Of a stretch of DNA of 64,000 nt, positions 16,074 to 24,445 are shown in pieces. Under the pieces are notes generated by a model, which saw only the letters and a list, made by a program, of their open reading frames with translations, had not been told where the DNA came from and did no database searches. The translations under genes were made by a program, and so were the position numbers. The stretch is from Tepidisphaeraceae bacterium (GTDB lineage Bacteria; Planctomycetota; Phycisphaerae; Tepidisphaerales; Tepidisphaeraceae), in NCBI GenBank assembly GCA_035998445.1, contig DASYHQ010000063.1, positions 24,580 to 88,579 on the forward strand, in the 5' to 3' direction. The stretch's first letter is position 1. Each line of letters starts with the position of its first letter.

Positions 16074-16984
16074 ATGGCAGAACTGGGGTCGGAACAGCCA
16101 ACGGTCGCACACGAGGGGATTGTCGAACAAATCCAGCGACATGCAGCGTGGGGCGTACCACTTGAACTGTTCGTCTACTTCACCGGGTACCTCGCAATGT
16201 CATCCTTCGCCGCGCGCGTCGGTCTGCCAACGAGTAGCCTGCTTGAGCCGCAGTACGTGGCGACTGGCATTTGGATTCTCACTCCGCTAGCGGCGGTGGC
16301 AACCTTGATTCACGCGGGGGCAGCCTCGATTAAGGGCAGTACGTTGGAGCCGGTCGGCAGCGTTAAGGAATGGTGGGCCGAGGTGCGGGCCGGCCTCCCG
16401 CGCCTCCTGCTGATGTTATTCCTGCTCGGTCTAGCTTATACCACGCTGATTCTATTGGTGCTCCCAATGTTGGCTCTGGTCGGGCCGCGATTTAGTGTGC
16501 CGAGCGTGCGCGACTCTTTGCTGACGGCCGCTTGGCTAATCACAACATCGCGGGTATTTACGCGGTTGCCCTGTACCTAGCTCGCATCGTGAAGGCATCC
16601 GCGGAGTCGAACGTGTCGTTCGCTCAGCCGTCGGCTTTCGGTAGATCCGCTGTCGCCATGATGCTCCTGGTCGTGCTTTACCTCGCGTACGTCGGCACGT
16701 TCACGAGCTTCTGCATGACCCATGTTCCGGCCACGCTCGGGGGGTTCCGGCCACTCCCGGTGCGTTTCCTGCTGAAGACCGAGCCCAGCACACTGATCTC
16801 GACAACGACACCGACTGTTCCCCCGTTATTGAAACCGGATACGGACGATCCGACGAGGTCCGAACGTCGCTATCTGTACCTGGCTACAGACAACGATTAC
16901 GCCATCGTGGGCGCCGAGGGCCACGGGTGCATTGTGTTCGACCAGGCCCTCGTCGATGGCTACCAAGTAGAGCCCAAGGATTGA
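16074..16984 (+). pseudogene. Frameshifted multi-pass membrane protein
   Basis: ATG 16074 has GGGAGA upstream. The first half gives transmembrane stretches near residues 28-44, 62-80 and 105-130 (LPRLLLMLFLLGLAYTTLIL). Near 16530 the frame changes: restoring one T (GCTTGG to GCTTTGG) joins LLTAA to LANHNIAGIYAVALYLARIV and a further membrane segment (AVAMMLLVVLYLAYVG). The joined protein is about 303 residues, ending in a soluble domain (RYLYLATDNDYAIVGAEGHG). No family recognised. It lies directly after the recombinase and before the convergent biosynthetic operon. Confidence 0.55.
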
Positions 16985-17125
16985 GCCGCTGGTATTCGAG
17001 AGGGTTAGCCGGCAGACCGGCGTCTGAGCGTCTCGACGTGACCTCGAGAAGGTGGTGCGAGGTCGTTCTCAGATGGTCCTTCCAGAAACATTGTTCCGCC
17101 CTGGTGCAAGGGGCGTAGCATCTTG

Positions 17126-18145
17126 TTAGGGTTTGGTCGCCCTAATCGTACTGTAAATCGAAAACCTGTGGATCACTTCTGGATCGGCAAAACCGACGCC
17201 CTGAAGCAACATAAATACCTGCTGCTGTAGCAATTTTCCTCCGCCACTGTGAATATAAATCAAAAGATGAAGAACGTGGGTGGATATTGGTGTCGGTTCA
17301 GGAGTATCGAGTAGCGCTTCATGTATAAATATTACTCCTCCAGTCGGCATATGATCGTATGCCCGCTTAAGAAGAAAAGTAATTTCCAACTCAGGCCAAT
17401 CATGTAAGATGTTGCTGAAGTGGTACGCTTCTCCGTACACCCATGGATCAACAAAAAAGTTGGACGGGTGATAACGAATTCTGTCCATGCCAAACGTCGA
17501 ATTCATCTTCGACGAAGCCACACAAATGTTGTCCAGATCCATGATAGTGATCAACGGCGGACTAACAGCAGATTCTTCCAAACTAAGGGCAACGGCGAGG
17601 GCACCAGACCCACCGCCGGCGTCCACTATCGCCGGTATCCCGTCAAATATACGGGAACGCACCTGTTCTAGCATTGGAGCCATAATATGCCGATGCATTC
17701 CAAAGAGGAACCCTCGTGCTTCCTCTTCGCTGATCAGGCCTCTGCGCCAACGCTGGCAGAAGGTCTCTCGGATACGGGTTGCATCACCAGATATACCAGC
17801 AACTAACTTCTGATAAGCGATATTTCCAGTCGAACGTGCCGTAGCGGACCCTATAAAAAGTGGTCCGCTCCATGTAACAAAATCACGAAACTGCGCATCG
17901 ACAACATACTTACCGTTGCTGCGTCGTAGGAGTATAGTTGAAGCAGCAAGCAGCTGGAGAAGGCGCTCCAAGCATTCCCTGTCAAGATCGAGGGAGGCAG
18001 ATATCTCGGATAGATCCGTCGAGTGATCAAGTGCGTCCAGAACGCCAAAGTGAATGGCGACATTCAGAGCGGCTGGCACATACTCGCCCAACTGCAGCTC
18101 AAGCATGGCGTGGTAACCGTTAGTGTTTATACTCGGCATGTTCAT
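17126..18145 (-). CDS. SAM-dependent O-methyltransferase
   Basis: A 339-residue protein of the plant-type O-methyltransferase family used in antibiotic pathways. The N-terminal dimerisation/winged-helix domain spans about 10-95 (VPAALNVAIHFGVLDALDH). The SAM loop is IVDAGGGSGALAVAL near 175, and the catalytic-base region is FSNILHDWPE near 247, where the His is the expected base. I chose ATG 18145 (MNMPSINTNGYHAMLE), which overlaps the ATP-grasp stop by 26 bases; ATG 18106 is an alternative. It is the last gene of the operon and probably methylates a hydroxyl group on the amidino-peptide product or its aromatic precursor. Substrate is inferred only. Confidence 0.75.
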   Translation of the reverse strand: MNMPSINTNGYHAMLELQLGEYVPAALNVAIHFGVLDALDHSTDLSEISASLDLDRECLERLLQLLAASTILLRRSNGKYVVDAQFRDFVTWSGPLFIGSATARSTGNIAYQKLVAGISGDATRIRETFCQRWRRGLISEEEARGFLFGMHRHIMAPMLEQVRSRIFDGIPAIVDAGGGSGALAVALSLEESAVSPPLITIMDLDNICVASSKMNSTFGMDRIRYHPSNFFVDPWVYGEAYHFSNILHDWPELEITFLLKRAYDHMPTGGVIFIHEALLDTPEPTPISTHVLHLLIYIHSGGGKLLQQQVFMLLQGVGFADPEVIHRFSIYSTIRATKP

Positions 18146-19487
18146 CGTCTTGAGACCCCGGCCCGCCAGTACTGAATTGAGCGTCAATCTTGGCGAAAAG
18201 ATCGTGCTGCTCGGAGCCCGATCGCGTGATGAGGCAGAGCAGGTAGCTGCCATCGCTTATCTCCGTATGGGGAGGGATTCCGAGCATGGCTCCAGTACGC
18301 GTCTCCGTGTCATACAGAGCTCCCGTTCGCCTAAGGCCCTCTATCACTTCCCCGGTCCCCATGGCCGGCCAGTGTGCCGGAGTTAGGTATTGGACGACAT
18401 GCCGGTCTACTGTGTCCGAGCTCTTTACGACTCGTTCCCAGATTCCGCCATAGATGGGCAGTGATCCACCGACCCGGGCATTCATTTCGGTAAAATGAAC
18501 CTTTCCCCGCGAATCGAGAATGCCGTCGGCACTCATGTATCCTCGATAACCGATGGCGTGGTAAAGCTCCGACAACTTTCGTGCATGTTCCAGTGCTGTG
18601 CGCAGACTTTCCGGCGGGATGTCCCAGTTGAGCGGCGTGTGCTCACGAACCAACTTTCCACGTTCGTACTCGAGTCCACCTGCCGCAAGGAAGGTAACTT
18701 GCGAATCATCCGCTCTGAACTCAAACCACACCGTCTGGCAGCAGGTTTTTAGCTCTTCAACTATTACGGGGAAGCGGTTATCCATGGACCCCCAAGTCCA
18801 TAGGTAGGGAATGCTTCCTTTTAATTCCGAAAGATCATTGACCCATATCGAGCCCGCTGTCCGTGGCGCTGTCGTCCAGTCCTTCCGGATAACGGTGCAG
18901 CCCGCCCCCGCACTGTTATGAGCCTGTTTGACCATAACACCATCAGTGTCCTTGAGCAGGGCGGAGATTGCAGAATTGAGCTCCTCTTGTGTCCTACAGA
19001 CCGTTCCCCTTGGAATAGGCGTTCCACTGGCGGCGGCGAGAGCTCGAAAGGTCGCCTTGCTATTGACCAAGGCATCGCCCCCTTGGCTGAAGAACTGTGC
19101 CCCTGGCATAGCTAACTCGATCTTCAAACGTGTAGCGAGGTCCGCCACTTGAACACCGGGCCAGAGGCAAAGCAGTTCCGAGCAGTCTTTCACGAGGGGG
19201 GTCAACAGATCAATGAGATCGGGTGATACCAAGCTGAGCGGATCAAGTAGCCGCCCCTGGTGTCGACCGGTGGGCGCGATGAGGATCGTGAGTCGCTCTT
19301 TCCGAACTCTGAGGAGACTGCAAACATGGTCGAGGAACTGCTGATCCGGCGGGGAGGGGACAATGACTATGTCGCCTTCCCGGGCAAGCCAAAAAATCCT
19401 CTGGACGAACGTTCTCTGATCTGGCTGTCGGAGTAGCGATCCGTCGACGTGATTTGCAATGAGCAACCGTGCGTGCGCATTCATCAT
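18120..19487 (-). CDS. PGM1-type ATP-grasp peptide ligase
   Basis: About 455 residues from ATG 19487, which overlaps the amidinotransferase stop. The first 120 residues are a pre-ATP-grasp domain (LLIANHVDGSL, GDIVIVPSPPDQQFLDHVCS). The ATP-grasp fold follows: a nucleotide-binding Lys in GVMVKQAHNSAGAG and the metal-binding HFTEMNARVGGSLPIYGGIW near 345. This domain order is known from PGM1 of pheganomycin and related ligases of resorcinomycin and ketomemicin pathways, which join an amidino-amino acid to an amino acid or peptide with ATP. The adjacent amidinotransferase supports the same chemistry here. No precursor peptide gene is certain nearby, so the acceptor may be a free amino acid. Family assignment is good; product unknown. 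Confidence 0.8.
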   Translation of the reverse strand: MMNAHARLLIANHVDGSLLRQPDQRTFVQRIFWLAREGDIVIVPSPPDQQFLDHVCSLLRVRKERLTILIAPTGRHQGRLLDPLSLVSPDLIDLLTPLVKDCSELLCLWPGVQVADLATRLKIELAMPGAQFFSQGGDALVNSKATFRALAAASGTPIPRGTVCRTQEELNSAISALLKDTDGVMVKQAHNSAGAGCTVIRKDWTTAPRTAGSIWVNDLSELKGSIPYLWTWGSMDNRFPVIVEELKTCCQTVWFEFRADDSQVTFLAAGGLEYERGKLVREHTPLNWDIPPESLRTALEHARKLSELYHAIGYRGYMSADGILDSRGKVHFTEMNARVGGSLPIYGGIWERVVKSSDTVDRHVVQYLTPAHWPAMGTGEVIEGLRRTGALYDTETRTGAMLGIPPHTEISDGSYLLCLITRSGSEQHDLFAKIDAQFSTGGPGSQDDEHAEYKH

Positions 19488-20625
19488 CTTGTGTAATCTT
19501 CCATCGTGCCACTTCGAACCATATCCAGGGTGAAGCAATGGAATCCCCCGCCGAAGAGCCGACGGTGCCGATGCCGCACTGGAATAACCAGAAAGCCCTC
19601 AAGCTCTAGGGCCCGGATAACATCAGGACAGTCCTGGTTCGCAACAACAGTTTCGGGGTTTACGGACAACACGTTGAGATCAATGTACGGACTCGTCAGC
19701 AACAGGTCGCCGTCATCGTAAATAGGAAAGTTCTTCTCCGACGGGATAGGTGGTATGATGAACTTCCACTTATTGAAAGGGGCGGGTAGATGGTCGCGAA
19801 CGCTCAGATCCCGGGCCAAGAACACACCTGGACGCAGGGCGAGGATCATGCTGTCGATGTGGTTGTCGCTCAGCTGATAAACGCGGTGCACCCGATACCT
19901 CTCGCCTACGTGACGCTCCAGCCATGAGCAAGCGATCGCGTGGTTCTCGTTGGCAACATTAACGATTAAGTCTTTGCCGAGCCGCAGGACCTGCGCTCCA
20001 TCCAACATCATGTCCAGACCGACATCGTACGGCGAAGACTCAGGATTCTCGATCGGTTCGGTCGGCCCTCCGAGCGTTGTTTCCGTGGCTCGTGCATAGG
20101 ACAAGTCAAACGATCGGTCAGTGAGGACCGGCCTCGGCATCGTGGTCCAGCGAGCGCCGACTTCGAAGTAATGATGAAATACCTTGGCCAACAAACGCGT
20201 CTCGAGATATCGGGATCGAACTGCGGGCGGCGTCTCGATGATCTCGTCACCCAGAATCAGGGTATTATCTCGGATGTTGAGCGCTGGCACAGGCATCGCT
20301 TCCCACCCGAAGCCGCGGATGGTTTCTGCACTGTGGGGCAGCTCGATTGGCCGGTGAACCTTGATGCCAATCGATGCGAGCGTTACGGCAAGCCCCTCCA
20401 CGTCCTCGTTGAGTTCATCGACATACCGCTGCTTGATCCGCCATGCCCGCTCATGCGCTCTACGATCCGTCGATTTCCTAAGCCGCGGGTAGGCCCAGTC
20501 GCTGCGAAATAGGTTCTCGTGAAAGAATATGTCAAACGAGACTTCCCGGTCGTGCGAGGTATAGTTCTTCGCACTTCCGACGACTACCTCCTTAAGAGGA
20601 GACCACTCATCGAAGCTGTTCAACA
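19484..20625 (-). CDS. L-arginine:glycine-type amidinotransferase
   Basis: A 380-residue protein from ATG 20625 with GGAGG five bases upstream; longer in-frame starts exist but lack such a site. The catalytic Cys is in GGGFHCFTL (Cys364), the catalytic His in SDNHIDSM (His256), and an acid in GLDMMLDGAQVLRLGKD (about 203-219), the pattern of human GATM and bacterial StrB-type enzymes. The reaction moves the amidino group of arginine to an amine, giving a guanidino compound plus ornithine. Its stop overlaps the ATP-grasp start, which fits guanidination of the amino acid that the ligase then activates. The exact acceptor amine is unknown. Confidence 0.85.
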
Positions 20626-20764
20626 TGCGGTCCTCCCGAGAGTCGATCCTACCAAAAACTGAAGACCTCGGTATGTTATCAACTGGCTGCTTAGCCTGCA
20701 CCAATCAGATCCAGGAACCGTAACAAGCGGATTTCTATAGCACCTCGGCGCCTCCGGATCTTTT

Positions 20765-21676
20765 TTATACTGGAGTCACTCCCATCGAACGGGCGAGATA
20801 ACGAATGTGGTCGCGCAAAGCACTCTCTGCATTGCATTGACCTCCAAGGAGACTCTCAATTCGTTGCGTACGGAAATGAGGGATCGGATCTCGGCTATCA
20901 CCCGGCAGGATACGCACGCCGCCAGAAGAGCCCACACAAGTGACCACTATGCGAGCAATATGCTCCCACGTGAGGATTTGCTGATCGACGCAGATATAGG
21001 TCGGCAGGGGATTGTTTGCCCGGGTCAGAATGCGAACTACCTTCGCCAACGTTGACACGTCCGAGAATTGCCGCCCCTCCCTGCTCACGACCTCGACGGG
21101 TAGTCCCTCCGCCGCTGCGCGAACCATCTCCGAAAGGCGGTTTGGGCTCCGACAAGAGCTGGAGCCAGACACCGGCAGACCTACGACGGGACCTGGACGA
21201 ACGACAATCCCGGTCATTTGATGGCGTGCGCACGCGGCGCGAAGGAATAGTTCCCCAGCCGCCTTATTCGCGCCGTAGAGATCCGTTGGGCTGAGCCAGT
21301 CCTCCTCGGACATCTCGCCGGCGAACGGACGATGAACCGCCGCCGACGACAGGAAGATTCCCCGTTTCAGGCCGGCGTTGCCTGCGGCATCGAAAAGCTT
21401 TGAGGTGACGGCCGCATCTCGACCCTCGAGCTCGCCGCTCGGATCACCCCAGATGATCGCAGCATGGATACACACATCATGACCTGGAAGCACCGCCCGG
21501 ACCCGGGCATCATCCTGCAGATCAGCTTCGACTACTTGAAGCCGGGACTCGCTCGCGAATCCGAGCAGCTTGTCCGGCGACCGGGCTACAGCGGTGACGT
21601 GCTGGCCGTCAGCAAGGAGCTCTCGAACGATGTGAAGGCCAATGTAACCTCCAGCGCCGGTTAGGAGGGTTCGCAT
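20765..21676 (-). CDS. NAD-dependent epimerase/dehydratase family (extended SDR)
   Basis: A 303-residue protein from ATG 21676 with AAGGAG nine bases upstream; the open frame upstream is not protein-like. The Rossmann loop is MRTLLTGAGGYIGLHIVREL (GxxGxxG at 8-14). The active-site Tyr-Lys is in DLYGANKAAGE near 150, with Ser in SSAAVHRP near 123. Extended SDRs of this type epimerise, reduce or dehydrate nucleotide sugars or small ketone substrates. In this operon a tailoring reduction or oxidation is likely. A gap of about 140 bases separates it from the amidinotransferase, with no gene in it. Confidence 0.8.
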   Translation of the reverse strand: MRTLLTGAGGYIGLHIVRELLADGQHVTAVARSPDKLLGFASESRLQVVEADLQDDARVRAVLPGHDVCIHAAIIWGDPSGELEGRDAAVTSKLFDAAGNAGLKRGIFLSSAAVHRPFAGEMSEEDWLSPTDLYGANKAAGELFLRAACARHQMTGIVVRPGPVVGLPVSGSSSCRSPNRLSEMVRAAAEGLPVEVVSREGRQFSDVSTLAKVVRILTRANNPLPTYICVDQQILTWEHIARIVVTCVGSSGGVRILPGDSRDPIPHFRTQRIESLLGGQCNAESALRDHIRYLARSMGVTPV

Positions 21677-21689
21677 GCCATCAAACTCC

Positions 21690-22889
21690 TTACGAAGGCG
21701 GGACTCTCTCGTTAACAGGTGACTGGCCTTGGCGTGAAACGGGAAGGCGAGCGAGGCAGCGGAGAGTCGCCGTGTCGAGCCAACGGGGCTCACCCGCGAG
21801 AGCGAACTCAGACTCCCAATCTGCCAATTGTCGCACGAAGTGCTCCAAGAACCTTTGGGCGGGCATGGCTCCCACACAGAAGTGCGGACCCCAACCGAAA
21901 CCGAGATGAGGATTCGGTGAGCGATCGAGCACGAGGTCGTCCGGGTTCACGAAGTGCTTCGGATCACGGTTTGCGGCGGCCATCAAGGTAACTATTGGCT
22001 CCATCTTGCGAATCGTAATCCCACTTATGACTGTGTCGCGAGCGCAGTATCGCATGGTGGCTTGTGCTGGACTGGTAAACCTCAAAAGCTCCTGAACGCC
22101 CTTGGTCACCTGTCCAGAGTCGACGATGCGCCTCGCTAGGCCGGGACGTTCTAATGAAAGTGCAAGGAAGCTGCCCATTGAAGCGTGGGCGGTGCTATAT
22201 GCAGCGTTGAACATGGCCGCTATGGTGTTGCGGACATAGCCAGCCGACATCTCCCTTACACCCCGAGCCAGATTCAGATCGTAAATTACGCTTCCCGGGG
22301 CAGCAACGGGGAGTGCCGCTAAGATCAACTCATTCAGCTCATGAGTGGCTTCGCGACCAGCGTTGTAGCGGTTTCCGTCCAGCGAACTGTCCATTGCCCG
22401 CGTCACGCGGACGAAGATCGATTCATAGGTTTCAGAAGCTATCTCGGGTACACCGATCAAGCGGCACGCAAAGTGGAGGGCCGCGGGAGCGGCGGCATCG
22501 GACATGAAGTCGAAAGGACGGTCAACGGGTTGCCGGGCAAGGCACTGTTTGAGTCTGTCACCGGCCCCACGACAGACGGTCGCTACGTCAATGCGATCCA
22601 AGGTGATCGCTAAGGCTTGTCGCAACGGAATTGAGTCTGGCGGATCGTGCGACTGAATCGTCATCCCCTCGCGGCTTGTCTCATTGACTCCGAGCAACTT
22701 CGCCGGGTCACGAGAGAAGTCAACCGAGGACCGAAGCACTCGGCTGCAATCGTCATATCGGCTCAGCACCCAAGCACAAAGCTTGTCGTGCCAAGCTACA
22801 GGCGCTTCTACCTGCAGCCGGCGGAAAATCGGATACGGATCCGCGAGCGTCTCAGGGTGCAGCGGTGCGTAGATTTCCGAGCTCAACAC
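21690..22889 (-). CDS. Cytochrome P450
   Basis: A 399-residue soluble bacterial P450 starting at GTG 22889, overlapping the regulator stop by seven bases. The heme loop is FGWGPHFCVG at 331-340 with Cys338 as ligand, and the ExxR pair is Glu267/Arg270 (QELLRF). The I-helix reads MFNAAYSTAHA near 226-236: Thr233 is kept, but the usual acidic partner before it is Ser232 and the AG pair is AA. That may alter proton delivery and the reaction type. It likely hydroxylates or couples an intermediate of the pathway. Partner ferredoxin genes are not present. Confidence 0.85.
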   Translation of the reverse strand: MLSSEIYAPLHPETLADPYPIFRRLQVEAPVAWHDKLCAWVLSRYDDCSRVLRSSVDFSRDPAKLLGVNETSREGMTIQSHDPPDSIPLRQALAITLDRIDVATVCRGAGDRLKQCLARQPVDRPFDFMSDAAAPAALHFACRLIGVPEIASETYESIFVRVTRAMDSSLDGNRYNAGREATHELNELILAALPVAAPGSVIYDLNLARGVREMSAGYVRNTIAAMFNAAYSTAHASMGSFLALSLERPGLARRIVDSGQVTKGVQELLRFTSPAQATMRYCARDTVISGITIRKMEPIVTLMAAANRDPKHFVNPDDLVLDRSPNPHLGFGWGPHFCVGAMPAQRFLEHFVRQLADWESEFALAGEPRWLDTATLRCLARLPVSRQGQSPVNERVPPS

Positions 22890-23146
22890 TGGCTGCCATC
22901 TGTTGTCTTGGTGTCGTCGTCGTCAACGAAGAGATTTTCCAGTGGCACCTGAAAAGCCGCTGCAAGTTTGCAGGCAACATGCACCGTAGGTTCGTAGTCG
23001 CCCTTTTCCATAAGCGTGATGGTGTCAACCGGGACTCCAGTAAGCTCGGCCAACTTTTCCGGCGTGTTAGCGTCAGATGGAGCCCGTTTGAGGAGCTCAG
23101 AGATTCGTTTCGGACCGAAGGAGGACGTAATGTGATCGTAAGTCAT
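22883..23146 (-). CDS. XRE-family HTH regulator of the biosynthetic operon
   Basis: An 87-residue protein from ATG 23146 with GGAG seven bases upstream. It is nearly all a Cro/CI-type HTH: NTPEKLAELTGVPVDTITLM, EKGDYEPTVHVACKLAAAFQ, VPLENLFV. The C-terminus is acidic (DDDDTKTTDG). It is the first gene of the six-gene operon and overlaps the P450 start, so it is probably an autogenous regulator. The 140 bases upstream contain the promoter but I could not place -35 and -10 boxes with confidence. Confidence 0.75.
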   Translation of the reverse strand: MTYDHITSSFGPKRISELLKRAPSDANTPEKLAELTGVPVDTITLMEKGDYEPTVHVACKLAAAFQVPLENLFVDDDDTKTTDGSQC

Positions 23147-23312
23147 CGAATGCTCCAGTTCCTACTCTTGCGACTTTAGAATTGGATTTGCCTTGGCGTA
23201 ACCACCAAGCTCCGGGAAAACCAACATATCATCCTGTTCGCCGCGAAACAAGATTATTGCGTGTCACCTGCATACGGGGCAGGCTTTAGGGGGCTTCGTC
23301 CTGCGGGCCTAG

Positions 23313-23752
23313 CTCTACACGGAGGCCAACACGCTCGTCGTCTCCTGCGGCCCCTTTCAGCAGGGTGGTGAGACGTATGCACGCAGCGTCTCGCTTACCG
23401 ACGAGGGCCCGGAGCTGACGACGACGCGGGTCAATCGGCCCTAGGCCCTTGCAACTAGCCGGGCGGGCACCGCGAGTGGGCCGAGTTCCGGGCCAAGGCG
23501 TCCGAGGGGGCGACGACGGACCAGACGCCGCGATGGGGCGTGACGAGCATCAGCGGCGACTACGATCTGCGTCCGCCGCGGGCCGGGACGTTCGTCAGCT
23601 GGTGGTGGTTATTGGTGCCGACCGCGGTAGGGGCGCTGGTGGCATGGCGATGGAACGCTAGCAACGTTAACGAAGAACCCCTTCTCGCGGCCGAGACACC
23701 GCCAGTCCGGCGCGAGGCAGACGAAGGCCGGGCATCACGATCGGATGGGTAG
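23313..23752 (+). pseudogene. Decayed membrane-anchored protein
   Basis: One frame reads EANTLVVSCGPFQQGGETYA then RSVSLTDEGPELTTTRVNRP and a stop. About 40 bases later another frame reads HREWAEFRAKASEGATTDQT and PRWGVTSISGDYDL, leading to a membrane segment (VSWWWLLVPTAVGALVAWRW) and a short charged tail ending at 23752. The pieces fit one protein with a periplasmic domain and C-terminal anchor, broken by a frameshift and a stop. Family not recognised. Confidence 0.4.
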
Positions 23753-23782
23753 ATCACGGCCCGGCGGCTACGCGAGCCACCG

Positions 23783-24436
23783 TCAATGTGCGGCCGCCGC
23801 CGTCTGAAGCAGCCGCCTGTCCGCCTCCGTCAGTCCAGCCACGTCCGCCTGAAGGTCCACCACGCTTTGCCCGAACAGCACGCCGTACATCACGCAGGCC
23901 ACCAGGTAGGAGCCGGCTAGGCTGGGGTGACTGCCATCACGGTCGTAGATCGCCGGTGACGCGTGCTGCTGCTGTGCAAACGCCTGCCACACGCGACCTA
24001 CAGGCAGGACCAGCGCCCCAAGTTCGCTGCCGATCTGCTCGTACGCCGCGGTGATGGCATCCTGCGTCTCGGGCGCATGTCGCCGTGCCCAAGTCATGTA
24101 CAGGGCGGTCCGGCTGCCGTCGGCGCGGATGCACTCGTCGAACAGTCGCACGTTCTCGGCCATCCGCTGGGCGTTCTTCACCGGCAGGGTACTCTGTTCC
24201 TGCAGGACGACGTAGTCGTAGCCGCCGCCCTCGATCGCCGCAGCCGCCTCGCGCTTGTTCCAATGCTGCCGTAACGAGGCGCCGCCGGCGCTGATGAGCC
24301 GATGGGACAGCGACCGCCCATCGGCCGCCGCGATCGTGGCGACCAATCTGGGCAGGTCGTTGCGGGCGGTGAAGCTGTTGCCGATGAACAGCACGTTCAG
24401 CGATGAGGGTGGTGCACTACTTCGCTTGTTCTTCAT
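23783..24436 (-). CDS. SGNH-hydrolase-like protein
   Basis: A 217-residue protein starting at ATG 24436 after AGGACCGCGAG. Block I is VLFIGNSFTARNDLP near residue 15, with the nucleophile Ser in GNSF. A Gly block is SAGGASLRQHW near 50, an Asn/Gln block is YVVLQEQSTLP near 75, and the C-terminal Asp-His pair is in YDRDGSHPSLAGSYL near 172. This is the SGNH/GDSL esterase layout, close to the DUF4886-type subgroup. There is no signal peptide, so it appears cytoplasmic. It lies just downstream of the BRCT-MerR-TPR gene on the same strand (about 10 bases gap) and may share its transcript. Confidence 0.75.
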   Translation of the reverse strand: MKNKRSSAPPSSLNVLFIGNSFTARNDLPRLVATIAAADGRSLSHRLISAGGASLRQHWNKREAAAAIEGGGYDYVVLQEQSTLPVKNAQRMAENVRLFDECIRADGSRTALYMTWARRHAPETQDAITAAYEQIGSELGALVLPVGRVWQAFAQQQHASPAIYDRDGSHPSLAGSYLVACVMYGVLFGQSVVDLQADVAGLTEADRRLLQTAAAAH

Positions 24437-24445
24437 CTCGCGGTC

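Noticed and set aside
19484..20704. Longer start for the amidinotransferase at 20704
   Set aside because: The added residues are not conserved-looking, and the ATG at 20625 has an ideal GGAGG.
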